Positions 27,366 through 36,755 of a stretch of 64,000 nt of DNA are shown piece after piece. Location: contig NZ_MASW01000002.1 of assembly GCF_003202285.1 (NCBI RefSeq), positions 1,674,001 to 1,738,000 on the forward strand, read 5' to 3'. Under the pieces are notes generated by a model, which saw only the letters and a list, made by a program, of their open reading frames with translations, had not been told where the DNA came from and searched no databases. Source of the DNA: Prauserella muralis. Its GTDB lineage: Bacteria; Actinomycetota; Actinomycetes; Mycobacteriales; Pseudonocardiaceae. Both the position numbers and the translations under genes were made by a program. The first letter of the stretch is position 1; each line of letters opens with the position of its first letter.

Positions 27366-27622
27366 TGACGACACCACATGATCCCCGGCATCCCACCCAC
27401 GACCCGGCGAAGTATTCGGAGCATCAGCGCCCACGCGGCCATGGCGGGCACCGCTGGCTCCTGATCGCCTGCTGCGTCCCCATGATCGCAATTGCGATCG
27501 CGCTGGTTGCGACCGGTGTAGTCAGCTCGGGCTTCCTGGTCGTCGCCGTGATCTGCGTCGTGATGATGGCGCTTATGCACGGCGGCATGGGACACGGCGG
27601 CGGACGTGGCCGTTCCCGGTAA
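27362..27622 (+). CDS. His/Met-rich small membrane protein
   Basis: About 86 residues. The N-terminus is hydrophilic and His-rich (PHDPRHPTHDP, EHQRPRGHGGH), followed by two membrane helices and a tail MMALMHGGMGHGGGRGR rich in Met and His. Start ATG overlaps the previous stop. The Met/His content suggests binding of Cu or another metal at the membrane; inferred from composition only. Confidence 0.7.
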   Translation: MMTTPHDPRHPTHDPAKYSEHQRPRGHGGHRWLLIACCVPMIAIAIALVATGVVSSGFLVVAVICVVMMALMHGGMGHGGGRGRSR

Positions 27623-27684
27623 CGCCGCTACGGCCTGTCACCGGCGGTGTTGGTGGACACGCCAGTCTCAGCGGTGACGAGGGA

Positions 27685-27891
27685 ATGATGAAGCGACAGC
27701 ATGTGCAGCTGGCCGCGGCCGGCGCTGTCGTCGTGAGCATCGGACTGTTCTTCGCCGGTGTATCGCCGGCCGTGCTCGTTCTCCTCGGCGCGGCGTTGCT
27801 GATGATCTTCATGCACGCTGGTCATGGCGGTCGCCGTGACGCTGCCCGGCGGGACCGGCCGGGCACGCCCGACGGCCGTCGCCGTCAGTGA
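27685..27891 (+). CDS. Small membrane protein with MHAGHGG motif
   Basis: About 68 residues with two membrane helices (residues 8-45), then [14 protein letters not shown]. It resembles DUF2933-type small proteins and its neighbour at 27362. Its stop overlaps the region where the CsoR-family gene begins, so they are likely co-expressed. Confidence 0.65.
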   Translation: MMKRQHVQLAAAGAVVVSIGLFFAGVSPAVLVLLGAALLMIFMHAGHGGRRDAARRDRPGTPDGRRRQ

Positions 27892-27905
27892 TGAGGAGTG
27901 TCCTC

Positions 27906-28244
27906 GTGGAGACGGACCTGCACGTCGCGATGTTACCCGCCGGTATGGCCGCGTTGGTACGGCGACGGCTGCGCCGCGCTGCCGGCCAGGTGGCCGGGAT
28001 CGAGCGCATGCTGGCCGACGGCCGTTCGTGCGAGCAAATGCTGGTTCAGCTCGCGGCCGTGCACGGTGCATTGCGCGCGGTCGAGCAGCAGTTGCTCGTC
28101 TGTCATGTCACCGCCACCACCGCATCGGTGGCCGCCGGAGTGTTGTCCCCCGACGAGGCGGCCGAGCAGACCGCGTTCCTGTCTGGCCTGCTCGCTCATA
28201 CTTCCGCGGCAAGACCGACCAAAAACAGCGCTCAGAAAAGGTGA
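27906..28244 (+). CDS. CsoR/RcnR-family metal-sensing repressor, non-canonical ligands
   Basis: About 112 residues, all helical, with the family core [18 protein letters not shown] and [20 protein letters not shown]. Counting from the first Cys as 1, CsoR needs His at 26 and Cys at 30. Here the His is present (26) but position 30 is Thr, while an extra Cys sits at 25 (LLVCHV). So the copper triad is incomplete and the inducer may differ (FrmR-like or another metal). GTG 27906 follows AGGAG at 8 bp; an ATG at 27888 is possible. It sits within the operon of the ABC exporter. A CsoR-type DNA box lies at 31479. Confidence 0.85.
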   Translation: METDLHVAMLPAGMAALVRRRLRRAAGQVAGIERMLADGRSCEQMLVQLAAVHGALRAVEQQLLVCHVTATTASVAAGVLSPDEAAEQTAFLSGLLAHTSAARPTKNSAQKR

Positions 28245-28261
28245 GCGGTGCCCACACGCGG

Positions 28262-28963
28262 ATGGGAGGAGTTGTGGATCACGTGGTGTCACCGGCACCG
28301 GCCGAGGTGACCGACCAATCGGGCATCGCCACCGAGTTCGTGCTGCGGGCAACCGGCATCGTGAAGAGCTTCCGCCATGGCGTGTGGCCCGCACGGTGGC
28401 ATGCGGTGCTGCGGGGTGTGGACCTGGCCATGCGGCCAGGTGAGGTTGTCGGGCTCGTGGGGGAGAACGGCTCCGGCAAGTCGACCCTGATGAAGGTCCT
28501 GGTAGGTGCGCTCGCGGCGGATGAAGGCTCCGTCGAGGTGTCCGGTCGGCTCGGGTACTGCCCGCAAGAGCCGGTCGTCTACGAGCGGCTGACGTGTGAC
28601 GAGCATTTCGAGTTGTTCGGCCGTGCCTACCGGATGGCCCCACAACACGAGCGCCGCGCACGGCGTGAACTCTATGCCGCGCTGGGGTTCGAACGTTATC
28701 GCTCGACGCGAGCGGACCAGCTCTCTGGCGGGACGTTGGCCAAACTCAACCTTGGCCTGGCCATGCTCGCCGACCCGGATGTGCTGCTGTTGGACGAGCC
28801 CTACGCGGGCTTCGACTGGGACACCTACGTCAAGTTCTGGCAGCTCGTCGGCCAGCGTCGCCAGACTGGCAAGGCCGTCCTGATCATCAGCCACTTCGTC
28901 GCCGACGAGGAGCGATTCGACCGGATCGTCGAACTGCGCTACGGACTGGCGGTGCCCTGGTGA
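28262..28963 (+). CDS. ABC exporter ATP-binding protein
   Basis: About 233 residues: Walker [11 protein letters not shown]-loop CPQEP, signature [16 protein letters not shown], Walker [13 protein letters not shown] and H-loop IISHF. All motifs intact. The start is unclear: ATG 28262 is used, but GTG codons at 28274 and 28283 also fit. The stop overlaps the permease start (GTGA), so the two form one exporter. Substrate unknown; the CsoR-type neighbour suggests metal or thiol-related cargo. Confidence 0.88.
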   Translation: MGGVVDHVVSPAPAEVTDQSGIATEFVLRATGIVKSFRHGVWPARWHAVLRGVDLAMRPGEVVGLVGENGSGKSTLMKVLVGALAADEGSVEVSGRLGYCPQEPVVYERLTCDEHFELFGRAYRMAPQHERRARRELYAALGFERYRSTRADQLSGGTLAKLNLGLAMLADPDVLLLDEPYAGFDWDTYVKFWQLVGQRRQTGKAVLIISHFVADEERFDRIVELRYGLAVPW

Positions 28964-30462
28964 CCACCGTCTTGTTTGTCCGGCGGTTCCTGGCCGATTA
29001 CACCCGCAATCCCGTCAACCTGCTCGTGCTCGTACTCGTGCCGGTGGTGTTCGTCCTCGTGGCGTCCGGATCGCTCGCCGATGCCGCGAAACTCTTCGGC
29101 AGCGGAATCGGGCCCGCCGTGGAAACCGTGACCGCCGGCTGGACCGCCGGGTTCATGGCAGGCGTTGCGATGTACTTCCAGACCCGCGCCGCGCGCGCCG
29201 CTGATCGTCGCCTGGTCCTCGCCGGCCTGCGGCCCATCCGGCTGGTCGTCGCGAGGGTGGCCACCGGGCTGCTGCTGGCCCTGCTGGTGTCCGCGGCCGC
29301 CCTGCTGGCGCTGGCGGTCCGTGCTGGCATCGACCCCGCAGGCCGTGTCCTCACCGGGACGCTGATGTTCGCGGTGATCTATCTGGCGATCGGAGCGCTC
29401 GTCGGCGCTCTGGCGCGTAACGCCGTCAACGGCACCGTCGTCATCTTGTTCGTCTGGATCCTCGACGTGTTCTTCGGCCCGGCCATGACGTCGCCGGACC
29501 GCGTAGCGACCCGGGTGTTACCGACGCATTACGTGACCCTATGGATGATCGACCTGCCGTCTCGCCACGGCGGGCGGCTCGGGGATCTGGGATGGGCGTT
29601 GGCGTGGACCGTCGGCGCGATCGTCATCGCTTCGGCCGTGGTCACCCTCGCCAGCCGGATCGCACGCCAGCCGCGGCGACTCGTCGCGGCGGGTACCAGA
29701 CGGGACCAGTTCGCTGTCGGGATCCGGATGGGATTGCGGGAATACCGCCGCAACAGGGCGTTGTGGGCGCTGCTGATCGTCGTTCCGGTGGTGTTCATCG
29801 TGCTCGCCAAGGCGATCACGCGCGAGCAGTTCACGATCATGTCGCTTGTGGATGGTAGGGAGCGGGTCGATCTGACGTTCTGGCTTCCGGAGGTCCACGC
29901 CGGCACGATGACGCCGATCGCCATCGCATCGTTGGCCACCCTTGCCGGGTTGTTCGTGGTGCTGGACGCGATGGCCGGTGATCGGCGGCTGGAACTCGCC
30001 GGATTCCGGGCGGGCGTCCTGCTCGGCGTGCGGCTTGCCGTGATCGCCGCGGCCTTGTTGCTGGTCACCACCGTCTCACTGGCGGTCACCGCGGCTGTCT
30101 TCGACGCGCAACAGTGGATGATCTACGCCGGGGGCAATGTGCTGTTGGGCGCAATTTACGCCCTGGCTGGCGTATGTCTCGGCCGAGTCTTCGGCCGCGT
30201 CAGCGGTGTCTTCATCGCCTTCCTCATCCCGTTCCTCGACGTCGGCATCGCCCAGAGTCCGATGCTGCGCCCAGAGCCGGCGGCCTGGGCGCAATGGCTG
30301 CCCGGCTACGGCGCCAGCCGTGTCCTGCTCGACGGTGGGCTTACCAGGGATTTCGACGAGACCGGCTCGTTGTTGATCGCGCTGGCGTGGTTGCTCGCGC
30401 TCACGGTGGCGGCGGCCGTGCTGTTCCGCCGGGCACCCCGCGCCCGGGCAGGCGTGCGCTGA
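28960..30462 (+). CDS. ABC-2 type exporter permease (long, duplicated)
   Basis: About 500 residues and about twelve hydrophobic helices. The protein looks like two six-helix ABC-2 permease halves joined head to tail; each half starts with a short amphipathic segment ([15 protein letters not shown] and [15 protein letters not shown]) before a first helix with VPVVFV/VVPVVFI. One chain could therefore act as a full permease with two copies of the adjacent ATPase. Translationally coupled to the ATPase gene. Confidence 0.85.
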   Translation: MTTVLFVRRFLADYTRNPVNLLVLVLVPVVFVLVASGSLADAAKLFGSGIGPAVETVTAGWTAGFMAGVAMYFQTRAARAADRRLVLAGLRPIRLVVARVATGLLLALLVSAAALLALAVRAGIDPAGRVLTGTLMFAVIYLAIGALVGALARNAVNGTVVILFVWILDVFFGPAMTSPDRVATRVLPTHYVTLWMIDLPSRHGGRLGDLGWALAWTVGAIVIASAVVTLASRIARQPRRLVAAGTRRDQFAVGIRMGLREYRRNRALWALLIVVPVVFIVLAKAITREQFTIMSLVDGRERVDLTFWLPEVHAGTMTPIAIASLATLAGLFVVLDAMAGDRRLELAGFRAGVLLGVRLAVIAAALLLVTTVSLAVTAAVFDAQQWMIYAGGNVLLGAIYALAGVCLGRVFGRVSGVFIAFLIPFLDVGIAQSPMLRPEPAAWAQWLPGYGASRVLLDGGLTRDFDETGSLLIALAWLLALTVAAAVLFRRAPRARAGVR

Positions 30463-30509
30463 GGTGTAAGGACAACTCTCTACGAACCGAGTGCCGGACC
30501 TCACAAACC

Positions 30510-30526
30510 TACTATTCAAGATAGTG
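30510..30526. promoter_or_regulatory. TACTA-N7-TAGTA operator before the M23 peptidase gene
   Basis: TACTA-N7-TAGTG, one mismatch, 64 bp upstream of 30591. Confidence 0.7.
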
Positions 30527-30590
30527 ATAACGTTCGCGCAACGAAGCAGGCCCGCATCGCAACCCCGACCCCGACCCGGAGAGGCAACGC

Positions 30591-31430
30591 GTGCCCCGAC
30601 ACCGCCAGCCCCGGCAGTACGGCCGTGAGCACAACCCAATACCCGCTCCCCCAACCAGTCGCACCGTCCCCGCGCGACGCCCGGTTGCCGCGAGCCGCCG
30701 CGGGCCCACCCCGAACATGCGCGCGGTCGTGGTCCTTCTCAGCGTCGCCGCCGGAGCCGGAAGCGCGGCACTCCAGCTCCTGACAGGGCTGCCGCCAACC
30801 CAGCACGAACCCCGCATCAACCTTCTCGCCGCCGACCTCGACAGCGATGTCAGCACCACCACCGGCACCGGAGGCCCCACCGCCAGTTCCGGACCACTGC
30901 TGATTCCCACGCCGAGCCGGTCCGCCCGGGACGAGGCCAGGCAACTGGAGATGGCCGAGCAGGTCAGGAAGGACCGAATCGCCCGAGAGGAGGCCGAACG
31001 GCAACGGCGAGCGCGAGAGGCCGCGGAGGAGAAGGCGCGGCACCGCGTCGTCGCGCCGGTCCAAGGCACGATCACCTCGAACTACGGGCCGCGCTGGGGC
31101 ACCACCCACTACGGTCTGGACATCGCGAACGTGATCGGCACACCGATCGTCGCACCGATGCGCGGTGTGGTGCTGGATGCCGGTCCCGCCAGCGGGTTCG
31201 GGCTGTGGGTGCGCATCCAGCACGAGGACGGCACCATCACCGTCTATGGCCACATCAACTCCTACGCAGTGAGCGTGGGGCAGGAAGTCGAGGCGGGCGA
31301 GGTGATCGCCGAGGTCGGCAACAAGGGTTACTCCACCGGTCCGCACCTGCACTTCGAGGTCTGGGATCCGGCCGGTCTGAAGGTGGATCCGCTCGCTTGG
31401 CTGCAGGAACGAGGTGCGAACGTCGGCTAG
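30591..31430 (+). CDS. M23-family peptidoglycan endopeptidase
   Basis: About 279 residues: basic N-terminus, one membrane helix (about residues 43-64), a charged coiled-coil stretch (about 105-145) and a C-terminal LytM domain with the zinc ligands in HYGLDI and HLHFE. It should cut cell-wall cross-bridges from the outer membrane face while anchored. GTG start with a GGAGAGG site. Stand-alone gene, operator 64 bp upstream. Confidence 0.92.
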   Translation: MPRHRQPRQYGREHNPIPAPPTSRTVPARRPVAASRRGPTPNMRAVVVLLSVAAGAGSAALQLLTGLPPTQHEPRINLLAADLDSDVSTTTGTGGPTASSGPLLIPTPSRSARDEARQLEMAEQVRKDRIAREEAERQRRAREAAEEKARHRVVAPVQGTITSNYGPRWGTTHYGLDIANVIGTPIVAPMRGVVLDAGPASGFGLWVRIQHEDGTITVYGHINSYAVSVGQEVEAGEVIAEVGNKGYSTGPHLHFEVWDPAGLKVDPLAWLQERGANVG

Positions 31431-31478
31431 TCGCCGCAAATCCTTCTATACCCGCCGGCCTCAGATTTAGCGATTATA

Positions 31479-31493
31479 CCCCCACGGGGTAGA
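31479..31493. promoter_or_regulatory. CsoR-type operator before the membrane protein gene
   Basis: TACCCCCACGGGGTA is a near-perfect G/C-tract inverted repeat flanked by A/T, the form recognised by CsoR/RcnR-family repressors. It lies 36 bp upstream of the ATG at 31530. A CsoR-family protein is encoded at 27906. Confidence 0.6.
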
Positions 31494-31529
31494 TTGCTAA
31501 GCAATCATCCGGCGAAAGAGGTGGTTGCC

Positions 31530-32984
31530 ATGACGAGCTTCGGTGCAACCGGTCGAGCGTTGACGGGGCTGCCGTCGAACGCTGTGTGGGCCGTGATCGG
31601 CGGTGGCCTGTTAGGCCTGGTCGCGACCTACTGGGATGACGGCTGGCACACCGAGATCGGCAGGGACGATGCGCTGCTCCCGCCCCACCTCCTGTTGTAC
31701 GCCTCGATCGGCATGGTCGGTCTCGTGCTGGCAGGGTGGGTGCTCGTGGGTCTGTGGCGTACCCGCTCGCTCCGGGCCACGCTCGCGATCCCTGGGCTCG
31801 CCCTCGCGGTGGCGGCTGGCGTGGTGACCGCCGGTGCGGCGCCCGCCGACGCGGCGTGGCACGCGGCGTTCGGCAGGGACTCCGTGCTGTGGTCGCCGCC
31901 CCACTTGTTGTCGGTCATCGGTACGGCGGTGCTGGTGGTCGCGGTGCTGCTCAACACCGGCCATATGGGCTCCCGGGTGTCCCGGATCGCGCTCGCGGTG
32001 GTGCTGCTCGGTGCGACTGAGATCGTCGTCGTGGAGTACGAGACGGACGTGCCGCAGTTCTCGCAGGCGCTCTACCTCCCAGTGTTGCTCGCCGTCGGCC
32101 TGGGCAGCTCCGGGATTATCCGTGCGCTCGTGGTCGACCGCGCGGTCGTGACGCCGACCGTGCTCAGTTACCTCGTGTTCCGGCTCCTGATCCTGGCCCC
32201 GTTTGCCATCACGGGCTGGACCACTCCGGATGTCCCGATCGCGTTGCTGGGCCTGCTGGTGCTGGACGCCCCCGCACGGTGGGATCGGGCGCGCTGGCCA
32301 GCGGCCGGTCTCGCCGTGGCCGCCCTGCAGCTGGTGGCGTCGGCGAGCGGTGTCAGTTCCGTTCCGGTGCGACCCACGTTGCTCGCGAGTGTGATCGTCG
32401 TGCCGTTGCTCGCCGCGACCCTGTTCGCGGTGTCACGTCGGCCTCTTGCGCGGGCTGGTGCGGTGCTCGGTCTGCTCGCGGCCACATCGTTGCTGGTAAT
32501 GCCACACGCCCGCGCACATGACCCCGGGCAGGGGACAGCGGTGGCGACGGCGCAGGTCAGCGCGGACGGTGACGGGTCCGGCACGATCGCGGTGCGGATC
32601 ACCGAGTTCGAGGGCACGGCCGGTCGCGAATGGACTCCTGGAAGGCTTGTCGCCCGGCGGGCTGGGGAGGTCGTGACCGCTCCGCTGGTGGACCGCTCCG
32701 GCGTGTTCGCGGGTAAGATCGTCCTACCGTCGCGTGGTTTGTGGTTCATCTATGCCGAACTGTGGGCCGGCAATACGGTCGCGGAAACGTGGCTGCCTGT
32801 GCGGCGGGACGAGGCGTCCCGGATTGCCGCCCGGCGCTCCGTCTACTTGCCCGCGGGCACCGGCGATCGGCCCGCCGGTGAGTACCTCGCGGGCGCAGGG
32901 CTCCTCGCCCTCGGTACGGCACTGATCGGTTGGGCCGTCATTGCGGTCCGACGTCGCCAGGCAGTCGTACACCAGGTACTATGA
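31530..32984 (+). CDS. Polytopic membrane protein with metal-ligand-like HxxH loops, unknown
   Basis: About 484 residues: roughly ten membrane helices, then a beta-rich extracytoplasmic domain (about residues 330-430), then a final helix. Two repeated loops, DDGWHTEIGRDDALLPPHLLLY and AAWHAAFGRDSVLWSPPHLLS, each pair WH with PPHLL, suggesting a paired metal or haem site. No characterised family recognised. Start ATG 31530 with AGAGGTGG, rather than the upstream frame start. A CsoR-type box lies just upstream and the next operator dyad overlaps its stop codon. Confidence 0.75.
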   Translation: MTSFGATGRALTGLPSNAVWAVIGGGLLGLVATYWDDGWHTEIGRDDALLPPHLLLYASIGMVGLVLAGWVLVGLWRTRSLRATLAIPGLALAVAAGVVTAGAAPADAAWHAAFGRDSVLWSPPHLLSVIGTAVLVVAVLLNTGHMGSRVSRIALAVVLLGATEIVVVEYETDVPQFSQALYLPVLLAVGLGSSGIIRALVVDRAVVTPTVLSYLVFRLLILAPFAITGWTTPDVPIALLGLLVLDAPARWDRARWPAAGLAVAALQLVASASGVSSVPVRPTLLASVIVVPLLAATLFAVSRRPLARAGAVLGLLAATSLLVMPHARAHDPGQGTAVATAQVSADGDGSGTIAVRITEFEGTAGREWTPGRLVARRAGEVVTAPLVDRSGVFAGKIVLPSRGLWFIYAELWAGNTVAETWLPVRRDEASRIAARRSVYLPAGTGDRPAGEYLAGAGLLALGTALIGWAVIAVRRRQAVVHQVL

Positions 32985-32993
32985 AAAATCGTA
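32977..32993. promoter_or_regulatory. TACTA-N7-TAGTA operator overlapping the stop of the membrane protein gene
   Basis: TACTA-N7-TCGTA, one mismatch; 17 bp upstream of the ATG at 33011. Confidence 0.65.
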
Positions 32994-33010
32994 GATCGCG
33001 AGACGATGGC

Positions 33011-33238
33011 ATGGAGCGAGGTCTGGTGCGGATGGGACGGCTGCGGATTCCGCCTGCGCCTACCACGACGACAGGCTGGGCGCTCGTGATCCTCGGTGCA
33101 GCGGTGGCCGTCGTGAACTGGATCCTCGAGTGGACTCCCGCCCGTCACCTGCCCGGTGGGCACGGCCCGTTCTACGTGCTGTTCGCGGCTGTCGTGGTGC
33201 TCAGCGGCTGTGGCCTGATCACGTCGAGGTCGACATGA
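33011..33238 (+). CDS. Two-helix membrane protein
   Basis: About 75 residues: short hydrophilic start, helix, a short loop with TPARHLPGGHGPFY, second helix. ATG 33011 or GTG 33026 are possible starts. It overlaps by ATGA with the next gene, so the two are co-translated. No family recognised. Confidence 0.7.
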   Translation: MERGLVRMGRLRIPPAPTTTTGWALVILGAAVAVVNWILEWTPARHLPGGHGPFYVLFAAVVVLSGCGLITSRST

Positions 33239-33741
33239 CTCAAGCGAACTTCCTGGACCGGCAAGCCGCCGCCGACGCAGCCCCCTCGCCCCCACGGGCC
33301 TGGCGATGGCGGCGAGGGCTGCTCGCCGCTGCGCTGAGTGCCGCGATCGTCGGCGTGCCCACCGACGTCATCGACACGGAATGGTTCACCCGGATGACTC
33401 CCGTCCGCTGGTGGGAGTATCCAGCCCTGATCCTGACGGCCGTGTTGACCGGCCTGTGGTTCGCGATTATCCGCCAAGCTGCCGACGAGCGGGGGCGTGC
33501 TGGTGTGTTCGGCTCGTCGCTGCTGTCGGCGTTCGCGGTCGGCTGCCCGCTGTGTAACAAGATCGTCCTGGGCTTGCTCGGGGTATCCGGTGCGTTGGGA
33601 GTATGGGCGCCGATCCAGCCCGCTCTCGCAGGTGTCTCCGTGGTTGCGCTCGGCGCGGCTGTGCTGCTGCGCTGGCGTCGGCAGACCTGCACGTCCGAAG
33701 GCTGCGCCCCCAAGGAGCCCGGGCCACAGCGACCTCAGTAG
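33235..33741 (+). CDS. Membrane protein with a CPLC motif
   Basis: About 168 residues with four membrane helices. A loop carries AVGCPLCNKIVLGLLG, placing a CxxC at the membrane face, and the tail has TCTSEGC. Such cysteine pairs could bind copper or carry out thiol-disulfide exchange. Translationally coupled to the preceding two-helix protein. Its 3' end overlaps the end of the convergent, IS-split cyclase gene. Confidence 0.75.
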   Translation: MTQANFLDRQAAADAAPSPPRAWRWRRGLLAAALSAAIVGVPTDVIDTEWFTRMTPVRWWEYPALILTAVLTGLWFAIIRQAADERGRAGVFGSSLLSAFAVGCPLCNKIVLGLLGVSGALGVWAPIQPALAGVSVVALGAAVLLRWRRQTCTSEGCAPKEPGPQRPQ

Positions 33742-33885
33742 TAGCGACGAGTTCGTACCTCAGCGGAATCGGCGGTGTAGACCCGGGTGTCGGCGACGAA
33801 GCGCCGCAGGCACGCCAGTGAGCAGAACACGTAGGTGCGACCGCCGTGCTGTAGATGGCCGGCAGGATCGCGCACGCGCATCTTG
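33735..33885 (-). pseudogene. 3' part of the IS21-split nucleotide cyclase gene (YHS domain)
   Basis: The minus strand reads KMRVRDPAGHLQHGG, then RTYVFCSLACLRRFVAD, then a short tail and stop. With DPVC from the other side of the IS element this rebuilds a YHS domain (DPVCKMRV ... FCSxxC), a small metal-binding module. Together with 36750-37276 it is one gene of about 220 codons interrupted by the insertion. Confidence 0.8.
33880..33885. repeat. Target-site duplication, left copy
   Basis: ATCTTG directly flanks the left end of the IS21-family element and is repeated at 36750-36755. Confidence 0.75.
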
Positions 33886-33983
33886 TGTCAAGGGACATTG
33901 GGATTTGCCCGGTGGCGGTCATGAGAATGGCCCGGTGGTGGCCACGAGATCTGCCCAGTCGTGGCCACCAGACCGTGGGTTGG

Positions 33984-34763
33984 TTAGTTCAAGGCGATCA
34001 CTCCTTTGCCGGTGAGGGCTTGGGAGAGGCGGATGCTGTCACCGCTGGTTTGGCAGAGGTGGGCGTGGTGGAGGAGCCGGTCGACCGTGGCGGTGGCCAG
34101 GGTTTTCGGCATCAGCTCGTCGAACCCGGCCGGGTGCAGGTTTGAGCTGATCGCGACGGAGTGTTTCTCGTAGGCGGCATCGACCAGGCGGTAGAGACCT
34201 TCGGCGGCGTCGGGCCCGACCGGTAGCAGCCCGATGTCGTCGACCACAACCAAGTCTGCGCGCAGAATCCGGCTGATGGCCTTGGTGACGGTGTCATCGG
34301 CGCGGTGGCGCCGGATCAGCACGCCGAGCGATTCGAGGGTGAACCAGGCCACGTGCAGCCCGGTCTCGACCGCCTGCTGCCCGAGGGCTTCCAGCAGGAA
34401 CGTCTTGCCGGTGCCGGCGGGGCCGCAGACCACCAGGTTCTCGTGCCGGGCCACCCATTCCAGCGTGCGCAGTGCTTGCTGGGTGGGTGCGGGGATGGAC
34501 GACACCCCAGGATCCCAGGCATCGAACGTTTTCCCGGTGGGAAACCCCGCTTTGGCGCGGCGGGTGGTCAGTGCGGAACGGTCCCGCCCGGCGACTTCCT
34601 CGGCCAGCAGCACCCGCAGCACCTCGGCCGGTTCCCAGCGCTGGGCCTTGGCGGTGGCCAGCACTTCTGGTGCGGCGCGGCGGATGTAGGGCAGCCGCAT
34701 CCGCCGCAGCAGCCGCTCCAGTTCCTCGTCCAACGGTGGGGCAGCCGGTGTTCGGGTGGTCAT
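33984..34763 (-). CDS. istB: IS21 transposition helper ATPase IstB
   Basis: About 259 residues. AAA+ ATPase with Walker A CGPAGTGKTFLLEALG and Walker B LVVVDDIGLLPV, plus the DnaC-like C-terminal part ending KTLATATVDRLLHHAHLCQTSGDSIRL. It assists target choice and strand transfer by IstA. The start ATG at 34763 overlaps the stop of the small ORF upstream. Confidence 0.93.
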   Translation of the reverse strand: MTTRTPAAPPLDEELERLLRRMRLPYIRRAAPEVLATAKAQRWEPAEVLRVLLAEEVAGRDRSALTTRRAKAGFPTGKTFDAWDPGVSSIPAPTQQALRTLEWVARHENLVVCGPAGTGKTFLLEALGQQAVETGLHVAWFTLESLGVLIRRHRADDTVTKAISRILRADLVVVDDIGLLPVGPDAAEGLYRLVDAAYEKHSVAISSNLHPAGFDELMPKTLATATVDRLLHHAHLCQTSGDSIRLSQALTGKGVIALN

Positions 34764-35047
34764 GGCTGCCCCCGGTCCCCGTCCAGGAGCGCGGCGATGC
34801 GCTCGCTGATCTGAGCCAGGAACACCGCGACCTTGCCGGGGCTGCGCAGATGGTCGAAGTGGCGGGTGAACTCGGCCCGGGTAGCCGGTCCGGCTTGGTC
34901 GAGCCAGTCGGCGAGTTCGGCGGCCAGCCAGGCCCACTCGAACAACTCCCCGGCCACCACCGGAATGAGTCCATCGGGGTCGTCGACGCCGTCGGCGAGC
35001 ATGATCGTGGCGATCCGGGACGCATCGGAAGACGCGGATGCGGACAT
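34760..35047 (-). CDS. Small ORF between istA and istB
   Basis: About 95 residues, acidic and helical, no recognised domain. It starts 2 bp after the istA stop and overlaps istB by 4 bp, so it is translated within the transposition operon. Some IS21 relatives carry such an extra gene; function unknown. Confidence 0.65.
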   Translation of the reverse strand: MSASASSDASRIATIMLADGVDDPDGLIPVVAGELFEWAWLAAELADWLDQAGPATRAEFTRHFDHLRSPGKVAVFLAQISERIAALLDGDRGQP

Positions 35048-35049
35048 GA

Positions 35050-36555
35050 TCAGCGCACCTCCCATTCCTCGCCGAGGCCGGCCCAGCCGGCGGTGCCCTG
35101 CGCCAGGCTGTTGTGCTCCCCGGCCCGCTGCGTCCCACCGGGGGCGGCGTGGGCTTGGTGGGCCAAGATCGCGGCCAGGTCCCCCTCGGCGAACCGGGCC
35201 GCGGTGGCCGCCCGGCCCAAAGCCCGGTCGACGGTGGTGGTGTCGTGCAGCCTCGCCAGGGCGACCGCCTCGGCCATCTTCGCGCGGATCCGGTAGGTGC
35301 CCGCCGCCGCAGCCTCGGTCAACCACAACGCCGCCCCGTCACCGAGCGCGAGGAACTCCGTCTCCGCCCGGGTTTTCGCCCGTGGAGTGCGGTCCAGCGG
35401 CCCCTCCGGCTGCGGTGGGAAATGCGCATCATCCACCCGCGGGCTGCCCGGGGCGGTCACGACATGGCGGGCCACCTCCACCGGACCTTCAGGCCCGGCG
35501 TGCACGATCACCACCCGCTCGCCATGACGGCGCACCCACACCGCCTCACCCGCCAGGGTGTGTGGCACCGAATACGAACCGTTCTCGAACGCCACCATCG
35601 GCACCTGCTCGCCGACCGTGCGGCTCACCCCGAACGCTGCCGTATACGGGTGTTCCGGCAGAGGATGCAACCGGGACCGTTCCTCACCGAGCATCTCGAT
35701 CGGCGCACGCCGGGTCACCCGGTGCGGCCGGGCGTTGACCTGCGTGCAGAACTGCACACAGGCGCGTTCCAGCGCGGCGAAACTGGCGTACTCGCCCAAC
35801 AGGTTCGCCTCGGTGGGCACCAGGTCCGCCTTGGCGATCTTGACCGTGGCCTCGCTACCACCCTTGCTCGCCGGGTCCGCCGGCACACACGTCGCCACCG
35901 TGAGCCCGTAGTGGCGCGCGAACTCGAGCATCTTCGGGTTGCGCACCGCGATCCCCGCCACATGCTCGATCGTGACGGTCTTCTCGTTGTCAGTCAGGCA
36001 ATACGTCGGCACCCCGCCAAAGAGCCGCAGGGTCTGGTCGATCGCGGCCATCACCGTGGGCAGCGTCTTGTCCAAAATGGGCAGCACCACCCGGAACCGG
36101 CACCACGCAAGCCACGCACAAAACAACTGTGTCGCCACACCATCGATCCTCGGGCCGTCGCCGAAGTCGTACTGAAACCACATCCCCGGCTCAGGGACCC
36201 AGGGCCGGTGCACCCGCCGGTTGCCGGCCCGCCACGCTGTTTTCAGCTCGGCCACCGCCCGCCGCGTGGTGCGCTCCGACCCCGTAAAGCTCAGCGCGAC
36301 CAGCTTGTCGTGCGCCACATCCGCGCGGATCTTGCCTTTGGAGCGGTCGACCCACTCCTCCAGCTTCGGCAGAAACTCATCCACCAGCATCGGCCGCCGC
36401 TCCGACCGCCCCGGCGTCAGTCGGCCCTCCTCTCGGGCCTGCACATAGTGGGCGACCGTGTGGTGAGAACACCCCACCAGCTCCGCCGCATCACGATACG
36501 AACCGGTCAAATCGAACGCTTCTAGAATCTGCATGATCTCCTCGGCAGACTTCAC
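35050..36555 (-). CDS. istA: IS21 transposase IstA
   Basis: About 501 residues: N-terminal helix-turn-helix (SYRDAAELVGCSHHTVAHYV), then a DDE integrase core with acidic residues in QYDFGDG, LTDNEKT and GGSEATVKIAK, and a C-terminal beta-barrel part typical of IstA. Intact. GTG start. Confidence 0.93.
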   Translation of the reverse strand: MKSAEEIMQILEAFDLTGSYRDAAELVGCSHHTVAHYVQAREEGRLTPGRSERRPMLVDEFLPKLEEWVDRSKGKIRADVAHDKLVALSFTGSERTTRRAVAELKTAWRAGNRRVHRPWVPEPGMWFQYDFGDGPRIDGVATQLFCAWLAWCRFRVVLPILDKTLPTVMAAIDQTLRLFGGVPTYCLTDNEKTVTIEHVAGIAVRNPKMLEFARHYGLTVATCVPADPASKGGSEATVKIAKADLVPTEANLLGEYASFAALERACVQFCTQVNARPHRVTRRAPIEMLGEERSRLHPLPEHPYTAAFGVSRTVGEQVPMVAFENGSYSVPHTLAGEAVWVRRHGERVVIVHAGPEGPVEVARHVVTAPGSPRVDDAHFPPQPEGPLDRTPRAKTRAETEFLALGDGAALWLTEAAAAGTYRIRAKMAEAVALARLHDTTTVDRALGRAATAARFAEGDLAAILAHQAHAAPGGTQRAGEHNSLAQGTAGWAGLGEEWEVR

Positions 36556-36749
36556 TCGTCCCTCCTCGGGAACCGAGCAACGGTTTGGTCGCCGCGAAGC
36601 TCAACCGAGGAGGGACCCCACACCCGGTAGGCGCAGGGCAAACAACAAGTCGTGTCGGGCAGATCTCATGACCGTCAACGGGCAAAACTCATGACCGCCA
36701 CCGGGCACCTAACTGGCCGTACCCGGGCAGTTTCCCGTGGCCGCCAACA

Positions 36750-36755
36750 ATCTTG
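36750..36755. repeat. Target-site duplication, right copy
   Basis: ATCTTG, matching 33880-33885. Confidence 0.75.

Larger units (their letters stand above)
33886..36749 (-). mobile_element. IS21-family insertion sequence, 2864 bp
   Basis: Ends begin TGT on both sides (TGTCAAGGGACATT at left; TGTTGGCGGCCACG at right, read inward) and share a GGCGGTCATGAG-containing inverted repeat (33906-33925 with 36688-36707). Flanked by a 6-bp direct repeat ATCTTG. It contains istA, a small ORF and istB in one operon. All genes look intact. Removing the element and one repeat copy restores the reading frame of the host gene exactly, which fixes the boundaries. Confidence 0.88.
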
